Positions 1-9,288 are shown, counted from the first letter of the stretch. The stretch: 64,000 nt of DNA from Heliobacterium chlorum (GCF_014502795.1 NZ_JACVHF010000012.1:1-64000); one strand, 5' to 3'. Numbers and translations: made by a program. Notes: generated by a model from the letters alone, not told the origin.

Positions 1-205
<205 letters not shown>

Positions 206-221
206 ACAAGCTTTACTTCCA

Positions 222-324
222 GATAATTTTATTTGATGCAGCGGGACTGGGTGACCTCAGTCGTCGGCGCTTAAGCGCCGAAACGACGTGGGAACCGTCC
301 GTAACGGAATCAAATAAAATTATC
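222..324 (+). other. Folded spacer element between 23S rRNA and tRNA-Asn, not a 5S gene
   Basis: A perfect 16 bp inverted repeat (arms 222-237 and 309-324) encloses about 70 nt. Inside it three further hairpins can be drawn: GACTG/CAGTC around 245-262, a 9 bp stem TCGGCGCTT/AAGCGCCGA around 263-281 extended by GTCG/CGAC, and TCCG/CGGA around 298-308. The result resembles a small multibranched RNA about as long as 5S rRNA, but the conserved 5S sequences are absent. It may be an rRNA processing structure, a small RNA or a remnant repeat. The inverted repeats are seen directly; the function is unknown. Confidence 0.6.
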
Positions 325-368
325 ACCTGTGTAGTTTTCAAGGGACAAATCAATGTCCTGAATACCGT

Positions 369-443
369 TCCTCGATAGCTCAACGGTAGAGCAACCGGCT
401 GTTAACCGGTAGGTTGTAGGTTCGAATCCTACTCGAGGAGCCA
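369..443 (+). tRNA. tRNA-Asn (GUU)
   Basis: A full cloverleaf can be drawn. The 7 bp acceptor stem is TCCTCGA/TCGAGGA, the D arm GCTC/GAGC, the anticodon stem ACCGG/CCGGT with loop CTGTTAA giving anticodon GTT, and the T arm GTAGG/CCTAC with loop TTCGAAT. The discriminator is G, as expected for asparagine, and CCA is encoded. It lies downstream of the 23S rRNA gene and is probably co-transcribed with it. Confidence 0.97.
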
Positions 444-454
444 ATAAGAGAGTT

Positions 455-487
455 AACCTCAGACGGAAACGTCTGAGGTTTTTGCTT
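455..487 (+). terminator. Rho-independent terminator of the rRNA-tRNA operon
   Basis: An 11 bp stem AACCTCAGACG/CGTCTGAGGTT with a GAAA tetraloop is followed by TTTGCTTTTT. It sits just after tRNA-Asn and ends the plus-strand rRNA transcript before the convergent radical SAM gene. Confidence 0.93.
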
Positions 488-508
488 TTTAGAAGAGTAT
501 CAAGAGTA

Positions 509-1801
509 TCAGATGTTTATCGCTTCAGGCCATGGTGTTTCTCCTGCCGTCGACCAGATCCGGTTTACATAGTCGAGAGCAAAATAATTTTGCATCAAGT
601 GCAGCCAGAAGGCTCCCGGTTCCGTTAAGATAGCGAAATCCTCTGTTACCTCGGCCCATTTTACCCACTGAAGAAAACGAACGAGGTCCAAGGGTCTTCG
701 GTCTCCTTTTTCTCGCTGCTTCTCTAAGGGGCCTATGGGTATCGCCGTATCGTATAACCGCCAATACAACCAGTGATAAAAGCTTAGGGAGTCGTTCAGT
801 CGTAGCGACATCGCGACCGGTAACCGCTCCTTTTGTTTCATCGCTTGAATATATGCTTCTACAGAAAACGTGTTTATGTAAAACAAACCTGGTAAGTGAG
901 AGCCGGCACCTGGACCTAATCCTATATATTCGTCTCTAGTCACGGAGGAATAACGCGGTGCTTGCTCTCTGGCAAAGCCCCAGACCGATACCCGGTGCCA
1001 ACCTTGTTGTAAGAAGTAATCATGGATACGTTTATACATGCGCCGCCGGACAGTTAGGTCCGGCATTTTTACTTTTTTGATGGCCCGGTATTTCCCCACC
1101 GTCGTATAGGGAAAGGTGAATAAGGGATATAAGGTGACTTGATCTACGCCGAGAGATATGGATTTCGCAATATCAGTCAGTACATCCTCCTCCCTTTGAT
1201 CAGGCAGGGCAAACATTAGATCGACATTGACCGTTTCGAAACCGGCCTGGACCAGGGAGCGTAAAGTGGGAGGCAAGATTTGCGCCGAGTACTTGCGGCC
1301 TAAGAGGGACAAACATCGTTCGTCAAAGCTTTGAACGCCTAAACTGATCCGCTTTATGCCCATCGACTTCAATTGCTCTGCTGCAACAAAACCGCTTTCG
1401 AGATCCATGGGATTTGTCTCAATACAGACGGGACCGGTGAGACGAAAGCGATAAGCGGCATATTCCAGAATGGTCCCTAACTTGTCGGCGATATGGGTCG
1501 GTGTTCCGCCGCCGATATAGATAGAGGTAATATCGATCGAACCCAATCGCCGATAGACTTCTTCGATTTCACGGAGCACCGCCTGCACATAGGGCTCTAC
1601 CCAGGAATCGGCGTAGGCGATCTTGTTATAAGGGCAGTAGGGACACAGACTTTTACAAAAAGGAACATGCAGGTACAAACCGGCAGACTTTATTTGAGGC
1701 AACTGGACATCGCGGACCGGATGAAAGGTGAACTCTTGCTCGGCGCCGACAAGGTATCGACGCAGCCAACGAGTCCACCAGGGACTTGACGAGGGAACCA
1801 T
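509..1801 (-). CDS. HemN/HemW-like radical SAM protein
   Basis: Radical SAM protein of the coproporphyrinogen III oxidase-like (HemN/HemW) group, about 430 aa. The cluster motif CKSLCPYC (CxxxCxxC) is near residues 49-56, followed by IGGGTPT, the SLGVQSF block and GLGPGAG, all characteristic of the family. The first in-frame ATG touches the ribosome-binding site (AAGGAGG then ATG), so the second ATG at 1801, six bases further on, is the better start. It is the last gene of a minus-strand operon, 24 bp after another radical SAM gene. HemW-type proteins handle heme and other members have other substrates; the substrate here cannot be read from sequence. Confidence 0.85.
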   Translation of the reverse strand: MVPSSSPWWTRWLRRYLVGAEQEFTFHPVRDVQLPQIKSAGLYLHVPFCKSLCPYCPYNKIAYADSWVEPYVQAVLREIEEVYRRLGSIDITSIYIGGGTPTHIADKLGTILEYAAYRFRLTGPVCIETNPMDLESGFVAAEQLKSMGIKRISLGVQSFDERCLSLLGRKYSAQILPPTLRSLVQAGFETVNVDLMFALPDQREEDVLTDIAKSISLGVDQVTLYPLFTFPYTTVGKYRAIKKVKMPDLTVRRRMYKRIHDYFLQQGWHRVSVWGFAREQAPRYSSVTRDEYIGLGPGAGSHLPGLFYINTFSVEAYIQAMKQKERLPVAMSLRLNDSLSFYHWLYWRLYDTAIPIGPLEKQREKGDRRPLDLVRFLQWVKWAEVTEDFAILTEPGAFWLHLMQNYFALDYVNRIWSTAGETPWPEAINI

Positions 1802-1825
1802 GACCATCCTCCTTATCGAAGAAGC

Positions 1826-2719
1826 TTAGAGAAAGCCGGCTAAGTTACGCCAGGCGTCGACATGCCACTGCTGAGCGGCAGCCACCTCTGTACAAGCGCC
1901 GTAGCCGCATTCGCGGCAGATCTCGGGGCGGTTATAGCGGCAGCATAGGTATTCTCCGTCTTGATCGATAATGGCATAAGTACGACTTGGTCTTCGCCAG
2001 TTGCCGCTTTGCAGCAGGCGGAGACCGGATATGGAATTGTAGACCGGAAGGCCCTTTTGCTTATGTTGAATGAGTTCGTCGATGATCGACGATCGTTCTT
2101 TCGCCGGGATGAACAACTCGTCGATGCCGTAATAGGGGGTATGAAAATAGAACATCACACCGGCTACCGGCCATTTATCCTGGGCTACGGTCCGGAGAAA
2201 TACTTCAATATGATCGCGGTTGAGTTGATTGACCGTATAGACGATCGACTTTTTTTGCATCGGTGATGCAAAAATGTTGGCTCGAACTTTTTCAAAGTGA
2301 TCTCCACGGATCCGGGCGTAATGGTCCCGTAAGCCGTCGACGCTGACCCAAAGCAGATCAGCCCGGCTCTGCAGGGGGAAGTGACCGTTTGTATAGATGT
2401 GGACGTGAAAGAAGCCGATTCGCCGTGCCTCTTCCACGACATCATCCAACCGGTAGTCATGATCCCGCCATAAAAAAGGTTCGCCGCCTTCGATGTACAG
2501 CTCTCGAAAGCCCCGTCGATAGCAGGAAAGGAGTTTTTCCTGTATCTGCGTAAAAGTCATATCGGAGCGGCCCGTATTCGCTACCCGGCAATCCTTGCAG
2601 GCTAGGTTACAGCGGTCAGTGACGACAAGGCCTAAGATCAGTGGCACATCTTGCTGACCGAGTAAGAAGGGAAGGGCAAAGCGAGCGTAATGACTCCATT
2701 GACGCCAGAAGGAAGCCAT
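1826..2719 (-). CDS. Radical SAM protein with a cysteine-rich C-terminus
   Basis: A 297 aa radical SAM enzyme. The motif CNLACKDC places the 4Fe-4S ligands at Cys37, Cys41 and Cys44 inside the usual TDRCNLAC context, and GGEPFL follows as expected for the SAM-binding region. A C-terminal cysteine group (about C259, C260, C268, C271, C276) recalls SPASM or Twitch auxiliary-cluster domains, though spacing is not canonical. A strong ribosome-binding site (AAAGGAGGAG) precedes the ATG. It lies between the GDYXXLXY gene and the HemN-like gene with about 20 bp gaps, so the four are probably one transcript. Its substrate is unknown. No short precursor-peptide gene was recognised beside it. Confidence 0.8.
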   Translation of the reverse strand: MASFWRQWSHYARFALPFLLGQQDVPLILGLVVTDRCNLACKDCRVANTGRSDMTFTQIQEKLLSCYRRGFRELYIEGGEPFLWRDHDYRLDDVVEEARRIGFFHVHIYTNGHFPLQSRADLLWVSVDGLRDHYARIRGDHFEKVRANIFASPMQKKSIVYTVNQLNRDHIEVFLRTVAQDKWPVAGVMFYFHTPYYGIDELFIPAKERSSIIDELIQHKQKGLPVYNSISGLRLLQSGNWRRPSRTYAIIDQDGEYLCCRYNRPEICRECGYGACTEVAAAQQWHVDAWRNLAGFL

Positions 2720-2739
2720 TGATTACTCCTCCTTTCCTC

Positions 2740-3333
2740 CTAAAGGGATTCCGCCTGCACCAGGCCCGTGAGCACGCTGTCCCCTCGCCATACTTTCACG
2801 CGGGCGTAGAGATTCTTTTGCTCGCGAAGAGTTTGCTCCAACTCAAGGCCCTTTCCCTCAGGCAGGTAGTACTCTTCCAAGCCGTATTCAATCCGAGCGA
2901 ATTTCGGTCTGCCGTCACGGACGGGATCTTTTTCAAGGGGAGCGGCTAGAGGATCGCGAGCAGAAGGTTCCTGATCGTGAAAACCGTCGTAACGTCCTTG
3001 TAAGACGACCTGTCCCGGAGCGGCTGCAGGTTCCTTTTGATAAAGGCCAACTGCGTGGTACAGCCCTCGCTGGTCTTCGACGACGACGTACACCTTGCTT
3101 CCATAGTCGAAGTTTTCTTCGGCGATATCGGTAGAAACGAGACGTAGATCGATGTTGGAAATGTTGTAGCTCAAGCGGACATAATCGCCCATGAAGGGAT
3201 GGCGGGGGTCGACAGGCTCCGCTTTCAAGAGGATCTCTTGACCGGATGAAACGATGGCGGCCCGGCTGCCTGCCATCAGGAGCAAGACGATCACCTGCAA
3301 GGCAACCACGGCGATAAAGGCAAAGCGGCGCAT
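2740..3333 (-). CDS. GDYXXLXY-family protein
   Basis: A 197 aa protein with one N-terminal membrane segment or signal anchor (residues 5-23) and the signature GDYVRLSY at about residues 49-56, which defines the GDYXXLXY family of unknown function. Members are typically encoded next to a DUF2157 membrane protein, as here. The ribosome-binding site AAGGAGGT lies 5 nt before the ATG, only 3 nt after the stop of the upstream DUF2157 gene, so translation is probably coupled. The remainder of the protein is probably extracytoplasmic. Confidence 0.85.
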   Translation of the reverse strand: MRRFAFIAVVALQVIVLLLMAGSRAAIVSSGQEILLKAEPVDPRHPFMGDYVRLSYNISNIDLRLVSTDIAEENFDYGSKVYVVVEDQRGLYHAVGLYQKEPAAAPGQVVLQGRYDGFHDQEPSARDPLAAPLEKDPVRDGRPKFARIEYGLEEYYLPEGKGLELEQTLREQKNLYARVKVWRGDSVLTGLVQAESL

Positions 3334-3336
3334 GAA

Positions 3337-4635
3337 TTACACCTCCTTGCGACTGGCGTCCACAAGATGACGCCGTTTGCGTTCCAGGGTATAGCCGAGA
3401 ACAAAGAGGACCAGGCCTCCGCCGATAAAGAATAGCGACTTGTCGAATAGTCCCCAGGCGTATCGACCATAGGCGTAAAGAACACAGACCAGGAAAAAGA
3501 GGGTCCCGCTGTTGATCTGCCATTCTTCACGGAGCCGGCTCCCGCTTTGGATCAGCAGTATGGCTCCCACAAAGAGAATCGACAAGGCAGCAACTTCCGT
3601 GTAGGTCATCAAGAAGGTGCTGCTTCCTATGGGGCTCCCGTTGCCGATCAGCTCTTTTCCCGGTTCAATGTACTTGGCGACATAGGGAAGGGGTGAGGTC
3701 AAGGCGATCATAGCGAGTGATTCGAGCGAGGTTTGCTTTCGAGCACCCAACCATAGAATGGCCACTGCCGACAATAGCCAAAAGGCGGTAAGCCAAGGCC
3801 AAAAGGGTGCAAGCGGCGGCGGATTCATAAGAGATAGGATCTCTACCAAAAAGGCGCCCCAGAAGAGCAACGGTGTGAACAGCAGCGGTGGCAAGGGACG
3901 ATTGCCTTTTTCCGCGATGCGGTCGTAGATCAGCCCCCATAGTGGGAACAGGGAGAACCAGATGAGACTCTGTTCCGATTCCAGCAATTGAGCGAGGATA
4001 CAGAAGAAGAAGGCGATGGTAGCCCCATAACGGTGTACAGGTCGGTTGTGCCGCCAAAGAAAAGGGAGAACGAGCACAATGAAGGCGCCGTAAAACCAGG
4101 GCCCGGTGACGAGAGACAGGGTATGGTCCACAGCATCGCTGAGATTGGAGGTGGTCAGAAGAACTAACGCTGAAAGGAAAAAGAGAGGGTGCCCGGTCAG
4201 GTAAGCCACAGCGATGGCCCCGAGAAACCATAACCCCAGGCCGGTGGCGTCATAGGAACTGATATGATACATCTGACCGACGAGCCAGATCCCGGCCCCG
4301 TAAGCGAACAAGCCCAGCAACAAAAAAGCTGAGCCGACACGAGGGTAGTTGCCTTTGCCGTAGGCAAGAACATACCCAGTGGTATAGGCGGCGATGATGA
4401 CGCTGCAGATCAGGCCCAGCCGGATCGACCTGCTGATCTCGTCCCAGTTAGAGGCGACCATCAAGATGATCCCCAGACCGACGAGCAACCCGGCGAGCCA
4501 CAAAATGATTTGGGATGAACGCCATTCCGAAGGGATATAACGCTCTTGCAGCCGTTCTCTCTGCTCGGATGTAATCAGGCCCTCTGTGTACCACTGATCG
4601 ATTTCGCTGCGTAACCACTTGTACCGAAGCATCAT
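3337..4635 (-). CDS. DUF2157 polytopic membrane protein
   Basis: A 432 aa protein. A charged N-terminal stretch of about 40 residues (EIDQWYTEGLITSEQRERL) is the typical start of DUF2157, followed by roughly ten or more hydrophobic segments. A basic tail ends the protein. The function of DUF2157 is unknown; it commonly pairs with a GDYXXLXY protein, which is the next gene here. It is the first gene of the four-gene minus-strand cluster. No clear sigma-A promoter was found in the 149 bp between it and the upstream regulator gene, so it may be read through from the regulator promoter. Confidence 0.85.
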   Translation of the reverse strand: MMLRYKWLRSEIDQWYTEGLITSEQRERLQERYIPSEWRSSQIILWLAGLLVGLGIILMVASNWDEISRSIRLGLICSVIIAAYTTGYVLAYGKGNYPRVGSAFLLLGLFAYGAGIWLVGQMYHISSYDATGLGLWFLGAIAVAYLTGHPLFFLSALVLLTTSNLSDAVDHTLSLVTGPWFYGAFIVLVLPFLWRHNRPVHRYGATIAFFFCILAQLLESEQSLIWFSLFPLWGLIYDRIAEKGNRPLPPLLFTPLLFWGAFLVEILSLMNPPPLAPFWPWLTAFWLLSAVAILWLGARKQTSLESLAMIALTSPLPYVAKYIEPGKELIGNGSPIGSSTFLMTYTEVAALSILFVGAILLIQSGSRLREEWQINSGTLFFLVCVLYAYGRYAWGLFDKSLFFIGGGLVLFVLGYTLERKRRHLVDASRKEV

Positions 4636-4784
4636 TGACTCTCACCGTCCTTTCTAGATCACCATAGAGACAGTTAAAGGTCGGGAACGACTTTATCAAC
4701 TTTATAGACGAGACGAAGCTGTTTAGGACTCGTTGGGACTTTCCGGTCACGATTCGACAGCAGAGTAGCCGTTCTCGGACATTC

Positions 4785-5285
4785 TTACCGGTTTGGCTCT
4801 TCAGCGATAGTACCCGTGGTGAGTTCAGCCAATCGCTGGAAGGTCTCTTCCCGGTTGAGGCTGTAATAATGGAGGTAATGATCGCTGTCGATGATCCGGT
4901 AATAGGGAGTGAAGCGGTGTTTTTGGACGATGAAAGGCCCCTGCCGGCTTTCTTCGATCCACCATACCGGGCCTCCCAAGGTTTTGTACCAGGCACGAGA
5001 CTTCGCTCGAGTGGAGACGAATTCAACGACATCGATAGTCATGTCGCCAAAGAGGGACTGAACGGGCTCACCTCGGCGAAATAATATGGCTGTCAGTGAC
5101 GCCGCTGTAAAGCCTAAGGTCTTTCGGCCCTTTTCCACATCGACTAATGTTTTTTTCGATATGCCGATGATTTCAGCCATTTTATCCTGCGTCAAATCAG
5201 CATCCGTACGAATGGGCCGCAGCTTTGCGGAAACCAATTGGTCAAAGGTTTCCTGTGTCAGCACACCGGGGTCTTCTCGCTTCAT
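4785..5285 (-). CDS. XRE-family helix-turn-helix regulator
   Basis: About 166 aa. Residues 20-70 form an XRE/Cro-type helix-turn-helix (LTQDKMAEIIGISKKTLVDV). The remaining 90 residues are an aromatic-rich domain I do not recognise. The ribosome-binding site AGGAGGG abuts the first ATG (5291), so the third codon, ATG at 5285 with a 7 nt spacer, is chosen as start. The gene lies upstream of the DUF2157/radical SAM operon on the same strand. Palindromes directly upstream overlap its probable promoter, which suggests autoregulation; that is inference. Confidence 0.75.
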   Translation of the reverse strand: MKREDPGVLTQETFDQLVSAKLRPIRTDADLTQDKMAEIIGISKKTLVDVEKGRKTLGFTAASLTAILFRRGEPVQSLFGDMTIDVVEFVSTRAKSRAWYKTLGGPVWWIEESRQGPFIVQKHRFTPYYRIIDSDHYLHYYSLNREETFQRLAELTTGTIAEEPNR

Positions 5286-5307
5286 CGGCATCCCTCCTAG
5301 GCAATTG

Positions 5308-5361
5308 AGTGTAAAATTTCACACTATAGTGTAATTTTACACTGAGTGTAGGCGTTGTCAA
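5308..5361 (-). promoter_or_regulatory. Promoter of the XRE regulator with a tandem palindromic operator
   Basis: On the minus strand TTGACA (5361-5356) and TAAAAT (5339-5334) are separated by 16 bp. Two dyads, GTGTAAAATTTCACAC (5309-5324) and GTGTAATTTTACAC (5329-5342), start 20 bp apart, about two helical turns, and together form a larger palindrome with 11 bp arms (5308-5318 and 5333-5343). The -10 box lies inside the second dyad, as expected for repressor binding. A related half-symmetric site (ATACGATAGTGTAT) occurs further upstream near 5380-5395. Confidence 0.7.
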
Positions 5362-5482
5362 CTACCGGAATGGGACATTTCATACGATAGTGTATGCTCT
5401 TGAAAATTAGCGGATTTCCTAGATAATCAAACTTAATCTCTATTTATCGAACCTATTGACGACTATTTCAAAAAAGTGCTTC

Positions 5483-5513
5483 TTGAATAAACTTAGCAAA
5501 ATGGTGATATAAT
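5483..5513 (+). promoter_or_regulatory. Sigma-A-type promoter of the clpB-ctsR-clpC operon
   Basis: TTGAAT (5483-5488) and a perfect TATAAT (5508-5513) are separated by 19 bp, a slightly long spacer. The -10 box lies directly upstream of a CtsR-type operator, so repression would act at transcription initiation. Confidence 0.7.
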
Positions 5514-5524
5514 AAGCTCACAAA

Positions 5525-5541
5525 GGTCAAAGTTAGTCAAT
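5525..5541 (+). promoter_or_regulatory. CtsR operator
   Basis: GGTCAAAGTTAGTCAAT matches the CtsR heptad direct repeat (RGTCAAA-NNN-RGTCAAA) at all but the last base. It sits just downstream of the -10 box of the operon that encodes CtsR itself. From established knowledge of the regulon, this indicates heat-shock and protein-stress derepression with autoregulation. Confidence 0.88.
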
Positions 5542-5582
5542 GACAGAGGAAAAAACTACTACGAATTTTTGGAGGTGGGATC

Positions 5583-8186
5583 ATGGATTTCAATAAGCTG
5601 ACCCAAAAAAGTCAAGAAGCCTTTATGGCAGCCCAATCGCTGGCGGTACAGCAGGGAAATCCGGAAGTCGATGGGGAACACCTCTTGATGGCCCTTGTCG
5701 ACCAGGAAGAAGGGTTGACTCGTCGACTCCTGGACAAGATGGGAATAGACAGTGACGCCTTCCGCAGCCAGGTCCGTCGGGAAATGGAGCGAAAGCCCCG
5801 AGTGACCGGACCGGGCATGGAACATGGCAAGGTATATATTACACCCCGGATGCAACGTCTCATGGTAAAAGCCGAAGAAGAGGCGCGGGGCCTGAAAGAC
5901 GAATATATTTCCGTAGAACACCTGTTGCTGGCTTTTTTGGATCCGGCTCTCGATATGCCGCTCAAGCGCCTTTTCAACGAGTTCAAGTTAACCCGGGAGA
6001 GCCTCTTAAAGGCATTGACGGCCATTCGCGGCCACCAGCGCGTCACGAGCGCCAACCCGGAAGTGACCTATGAGGTGCTGGAAAAGTACGGACGTGAGTT
6101 GGTCCAGGAAGCCCGGCGGGGACGTCTCGATCCAGTCATCGGCCGCGACGCCGAAATTCGCAGGGTCGTACGGATCCTATCGCGAAAGACGAAGAACAAC
6201 CCTGTCCTCATCGGCGAACCTGGCGTCGGCAAGACGGCCATCGTCGAGGGCTTGGCTCTTCGGATCGTCCGGGGCGATGTTCCCGAAGGATTAAAAGATA
6301 AGGCCATCTTCGCTCTCGATTTGGGTGCCCTGGTCGCCGGCGCCAAATACCGCGGCGAGTTTGAAGAACGGCTCAAAGCAGTGCTGCAGGAGATCAAGAA
6401 AAGCGACGGCCGGATCCTGCTCTTCATCGACGAACTGCACACCATCGTTGGTGCCGGTAAAGCCGAGGGGGCCATGGATGCCGGCAATATGCTCAAGCCG
6501 ATGCTGGCCCGGGGGGAACTCCACTGTATCGGCGCGACGACCTTGGACGAATACCGCAAGTACATTGAAAAGGATGCGGCTTTGGAACGGCGCTTCCAAC
6601 CGGTCATCGTCGAGGCTCCCGACGTGGAAGATACCATCTCGATCCTTCGGGGCTTAAAAGAGCGCTTTGAAGTCCACCACGGCGTGAAGATCCACGATAA
6701 TGCGCTAGTGGCTGCAGCGACCTTATCCAACCGCTATATCAGCGACCGTTTCCTGCCCGATAAGGCGATCGACCTCGTCGATGAGGCTTGCGCCATGATC
6801 CGCACAGAGATCGACTCTTTACCGACAGAACTCGATGAAGTGAGTCGGCGGCGCATGCAACTCGAAGTGGAAGAGGCCGCGCTAGCAAAGGAAAAAGATA
6901 AGGCTAGTCTCGAACGGTTGGAAGCGCTGCGCAAAGAACTGGCCGATCTCAAGGAAAAAGAAGACCAGATGCGTGCCCGTTGGGACTTGGAAAAAGAAGC
7001 GATCCGCAAGGTGCAGTCCTTGCGTGAAGAGATCGATAAAGTCCGCCGCGATGTCGACGAGGCAGAGCGGGGATACCATTATGACCTCAACCGGCTGGCC
7101 GAACTCAAATACGGCCGGCTGCCGCAGCTGGAGCAGCAGCTGCAACAAGAAGAAACAGAACTGGCCCGGAAGTCTGGTGAAAACCGGCTGCTGCGGGAAG
7201 AAGTGACCGAAGAAGAGATCGCCGATATCGTCGCCCGTTGGACCGGGATCCCGGTCACGCGATTAGTGGAAGGGGAACGGGAAAAATTACTCCGGTTGAG
7301 CGACATCCTCCATGAACGGGTGATCGGTCAAGAGGAAGCTGTCGACCTAGTGACAGATGCCGTCCTCCGGGCTCGAGCAGGCATCAAAGATCCCCGCCGC
7401 CCGATCGGTTCTTTCATCTTCCTCGGTCCCACTGGTGTCGGAAAGACCGAGTTAGCCAAGACACTGGCTCGGGCGCTTTTTGACAGTGAAGAGAACATGA
7501 TCCGCATCGACATGTCCGAGTATATGGAGAAGCATACAGTAGCCCGGCTCATCGGTGCACCTCCCGGCTATGTGGGGTATGAGGAAGGCGGACAACTGAC
7601 CGAAGCGGTCCGGCGCAAACCTTATTCAGTCATTCTCTTTGATGAGATTGAAAAATCACACCCCGACGTGTTCAACGTACTGCTGCAGATCCTCGATGAC
7701 GGCCGGGTGACCGACGCTCAGGGACGGACGGTGGACTTTAAGAACACAGTGATCATCATGACCTCCAATATCGGGTCGCAGTTTTTGCTGGACGGGGTGA
7801 CTGATGACGGAGAGATCCGTCCGACCGCTCGCGACCAGGTGATGAGCAGTTTGCGGACTCATTTCCGGCCGGAGTTTTTGAACCGTGTGGACGATGTGGT
7901 CCTCTTCAAGCCGCTCACACTCAAGGAGATCACGGCGATTATCGATATAATGACGTCTGAACTGCAAGAACGGTTGCAACAGCGCTTTATCCGCCTGGAA
8001 CTGACCGAGGCGGCGAAAGCGCAGATCGCCCGGGAAGGCTTCGACCCCGTCTACGGCGCTCGTCCCTTGAAGCGGTACTTGCAGCGTCATGTGGAGACCC
8101 CGGTTGCCCGGGCACTCATCGCTGGGACCGTATCGAATGGCGGGACGATTCGCTTTGATGTTCACGAGGGCCGGCTTGTGATGTAG
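5583..8186 (+). CDS. clpB: ATP-dependent disaggregase ClpB
   Basis: An 867 aa Hsp100 chaperone, the normal ClpB length. It has the Clp N-domain (about 1-145), a first AAA+ module with Walker A GEPGVGKT near residue 211, a long coiled-coil middle domain rich in Glu/Lys/Arg (about 400-530) that distinguishes ClpB from ClpC, and a second AAA+ module with GPTGVGKT near 615. It works with DnaK to dissolve aggregates in the cytoplasm. The ribosome-binding site GGAGG precedes the ATG by 7 nt. It is the first gene of the CtsR-controlled operon. Confidence 0.97.
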   Translation: MDFNKLTQKSQEAFMAAQSLAVQQGNPEVDGEHLLMALVDQEEGLTRRLLDKMGIDSDAFRSQVRREMERKPRVTGPGMEHGKVYITPRMQRLMVKAEEEARGLKDEYISVEHLLLAFLDPALDMPLKRLFNEFKLTRESLLKALTAIRGHQRVTSANPEVTYEVLEKYGRELVQEARRGRLDPVIGRDAEIRRVVRILSRKTKNNPVLIGEPGVGKTAIVEGLALRIVRGDVPEGLKDKAIFALDLGALVAGAKYRGEFEERLKAVLQEIKKSDGRILLFIDELHTIVGAGKAEGAMDAGNMLKPMLARGELHCIGATTLDEYRKYIEKDAALERRFQPVIVEAPDVEDTISILRGLKERFEVHHGVKIHDNALVAAATLSNRYISDRFLPDKAIDLVDEACAMIRTEIDSLPTELDEVSRRRMQLEVEEAALAKEKDKASLERLEALRKELADLKEKEDQMRARWDLEKEAIRKVQSLREEIDKVRRDVDEAERGYHYDLNRLAELKYGRLPQLEQQLQQEETELARKSGENRLLREEVTEEEIADIVARWTGIPVTRLVEGEREKLLRLSDILHERVIGQEEAVDLVTDAVLRARAGIKDPRRPIGSFIFLGPTGVGKTELAKTLARALFDSEENMIRIDMSEYMEKHTVARLIGAPPGYVGYEEGGQLTEAVRRKPYSVILFDEIEKSHPDVFNVLLQILDDGRVTDAQGRTVDFKNTVIIMTSNIGSQFLLDGVTDDGEIRPTARDQVMSSLRTHFRPEFLNRVDDVVLFKPLTLKEITAIIDIMTSELQERLQQRFIRLELTEAAKAQIAREGFDPVYGARPLKRYLQRHVETPVARALIAGTVSNGGTIRFDVHEGRLVM

Positions 8187-8216
8187 CACAAAAAACCATA
8201 GCGGTGGTGAGACAAC

Positions 8217-8705
8217 ATGGCCAATCTAGCCGACCAGATCGAACGTTACATTAAAGAACTGCTGGAGCAAAGCCGGGAGAGCACCATCGAGGTGCAACGG
8301 CAGCAGTTGGCCGCTCTTTTCGGCTGTGTTCCGTCGCAGATCAACTATGTATTGACGACCCGCTTCGCCACGGAACAGGGATATGTCATCGAGAGCCGCC
8401 GTGGCGGCGGCGGTTTCGTTCGCATCGTCAAACTGTCGATCGACGAGGGTGACGATCTATGGGATTTCTTATCGACACAGCTAGGCGATTTGATTTCAGA
8501 AGATCAGGCGAAACGGTTCATCTCCCGCCTGGTTGATGACCAGATGCTGACGGCACGAGAGGGGCTGCTGATGCAGGCCGCTGTGCAACGGGACGTGTTG
8601 CAAGGAGCCTATCCCCAACGGGACGCGCTGCGAGCCCGGTTGGTGAAAGCTATGCTCTATAATCTCATGCGGCAAGATCAGGAAAAAGAGTCAGCCGACG
8701 ACTGA
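8217..8705 (+). CDS. ctsR: Class III stress repressor CtsR
   Basis: A 162 aa repressor of clp genes. The N-terminal winged helix-turn-helix (about 1-75) contains the Gly-rich wing SRRGGGGF that enters the minor groove in CtsR. The C-terminal half is the dimerisation region. It is co-transcribed with clpB upstream and mcsA, mcsB and clpC downstream. In the known system CtsR loses DNA binding on heating and is a target of McsB and Clp proteolysis. Confidence 0.96.
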   Translation: MANLADQIERYIKELLEQSRESTIEVQRQQLAALFGCVPSQINYVLTTRFATEQGYVIESRRGGGGFVRIVKLSIDEGDDLWDFLSTQLGDLISEDQAKRFISRLVDDQMLTAREGLLMQAAVQRDVLQGAYPQRDALRARLVKAMLYNLMRQDQEKESADD

Positions 8706-8748
8706 GCGAAATTGAATGACCCTATACTGGGGTAAAGGGGGCTTTCCG

Positions 8749-9276
8749 GTGTATTGTGATGAATGCAAAAAACGACCAGCTACGGTTCACCTGACGAAGA
8801 TCATCAACGGGGAAAAATCGGAAGTCAATTTGTGCGAAGAATGCGCCCGGGCGCAACATAAAGAGTGGAGCATGGCCTTTGACGATGACTTTCCGATCAA
8901 CAAATTCTTAGCGGGGCTGCTCGGCTTTGACGCCCATCAGCAGCAGGCCAAACAGGTGAATTTTGGCTTTGCCCCGCCCGAAAAATGTGAGAACTGTGGT
9001 GCTACCTACAACCAGATCAGCCAGACCGGACGACTCGGTTGCAACCACTGCTTTATTCAGTTTAAGGATAAAATGGAGCCGCTCCTCCGTCGTGTTCAAG
9101 GTTCCAACCGCCACACGGGCAAAGTGCCTCAACGCACCGGCGGTACCATTCGCGTACAACGGGAAATCCAACAGCTTCGGGCAAAGCTGCAGCAGCATGT
9201 GGCCTTGGAAGAATTTGAGCAGGCCGCTCGCGTTCGGGACCGGATTCGGGACCTGGAAAAAGAGTTGTCGGAATAG
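8749..9276 (+). CDS. mcsA: McsB activator protein McsA (UVR domain, zinc fingers)
   Basis: About 175 aa. Four CxxC pairs (CDEC, CEEC, CENC, CNHC) make two zinc-binding modules, and a UVR motif (about the last 40 residues, LRAKLQQHVALEEFEQAARV) closes the protein. A start at 8716 gives 11 extra residues but has no ribosome-binding site, whereas GTG at 8749 follows AAAGGGG by 8 nt and puts the first CxxC next to the N-terminus as in other McsA proteins. McsA stimulates the McsB arginine kinase. It lies between ctsR and mcsB. Confidence 0.92.
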   Translation: MYCDECKKRPATVHLTKIINGEKSEVNLCEECARAQHKEWSMAFDDDFPINKFLAGLLGFDAHQQQAKQVNFGFAPPEKCENCGATYNQISQTGRLGCNHCFIQFKDKMEPLLRRVQGSNRHTGKVPQRTGGTIRVQREIQQLRAKLQQHVALEEFEQAARVRDRIRDLEKELSE

Positions 9277-9288
9277 GGGGTGTGCCTG

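Noticed and set aside
222-324. A 5S rRNA gene at the expected position
   Set aside because: Length and closed-stem shape are similar, but none of the conserved 5S sequence blocks are present.
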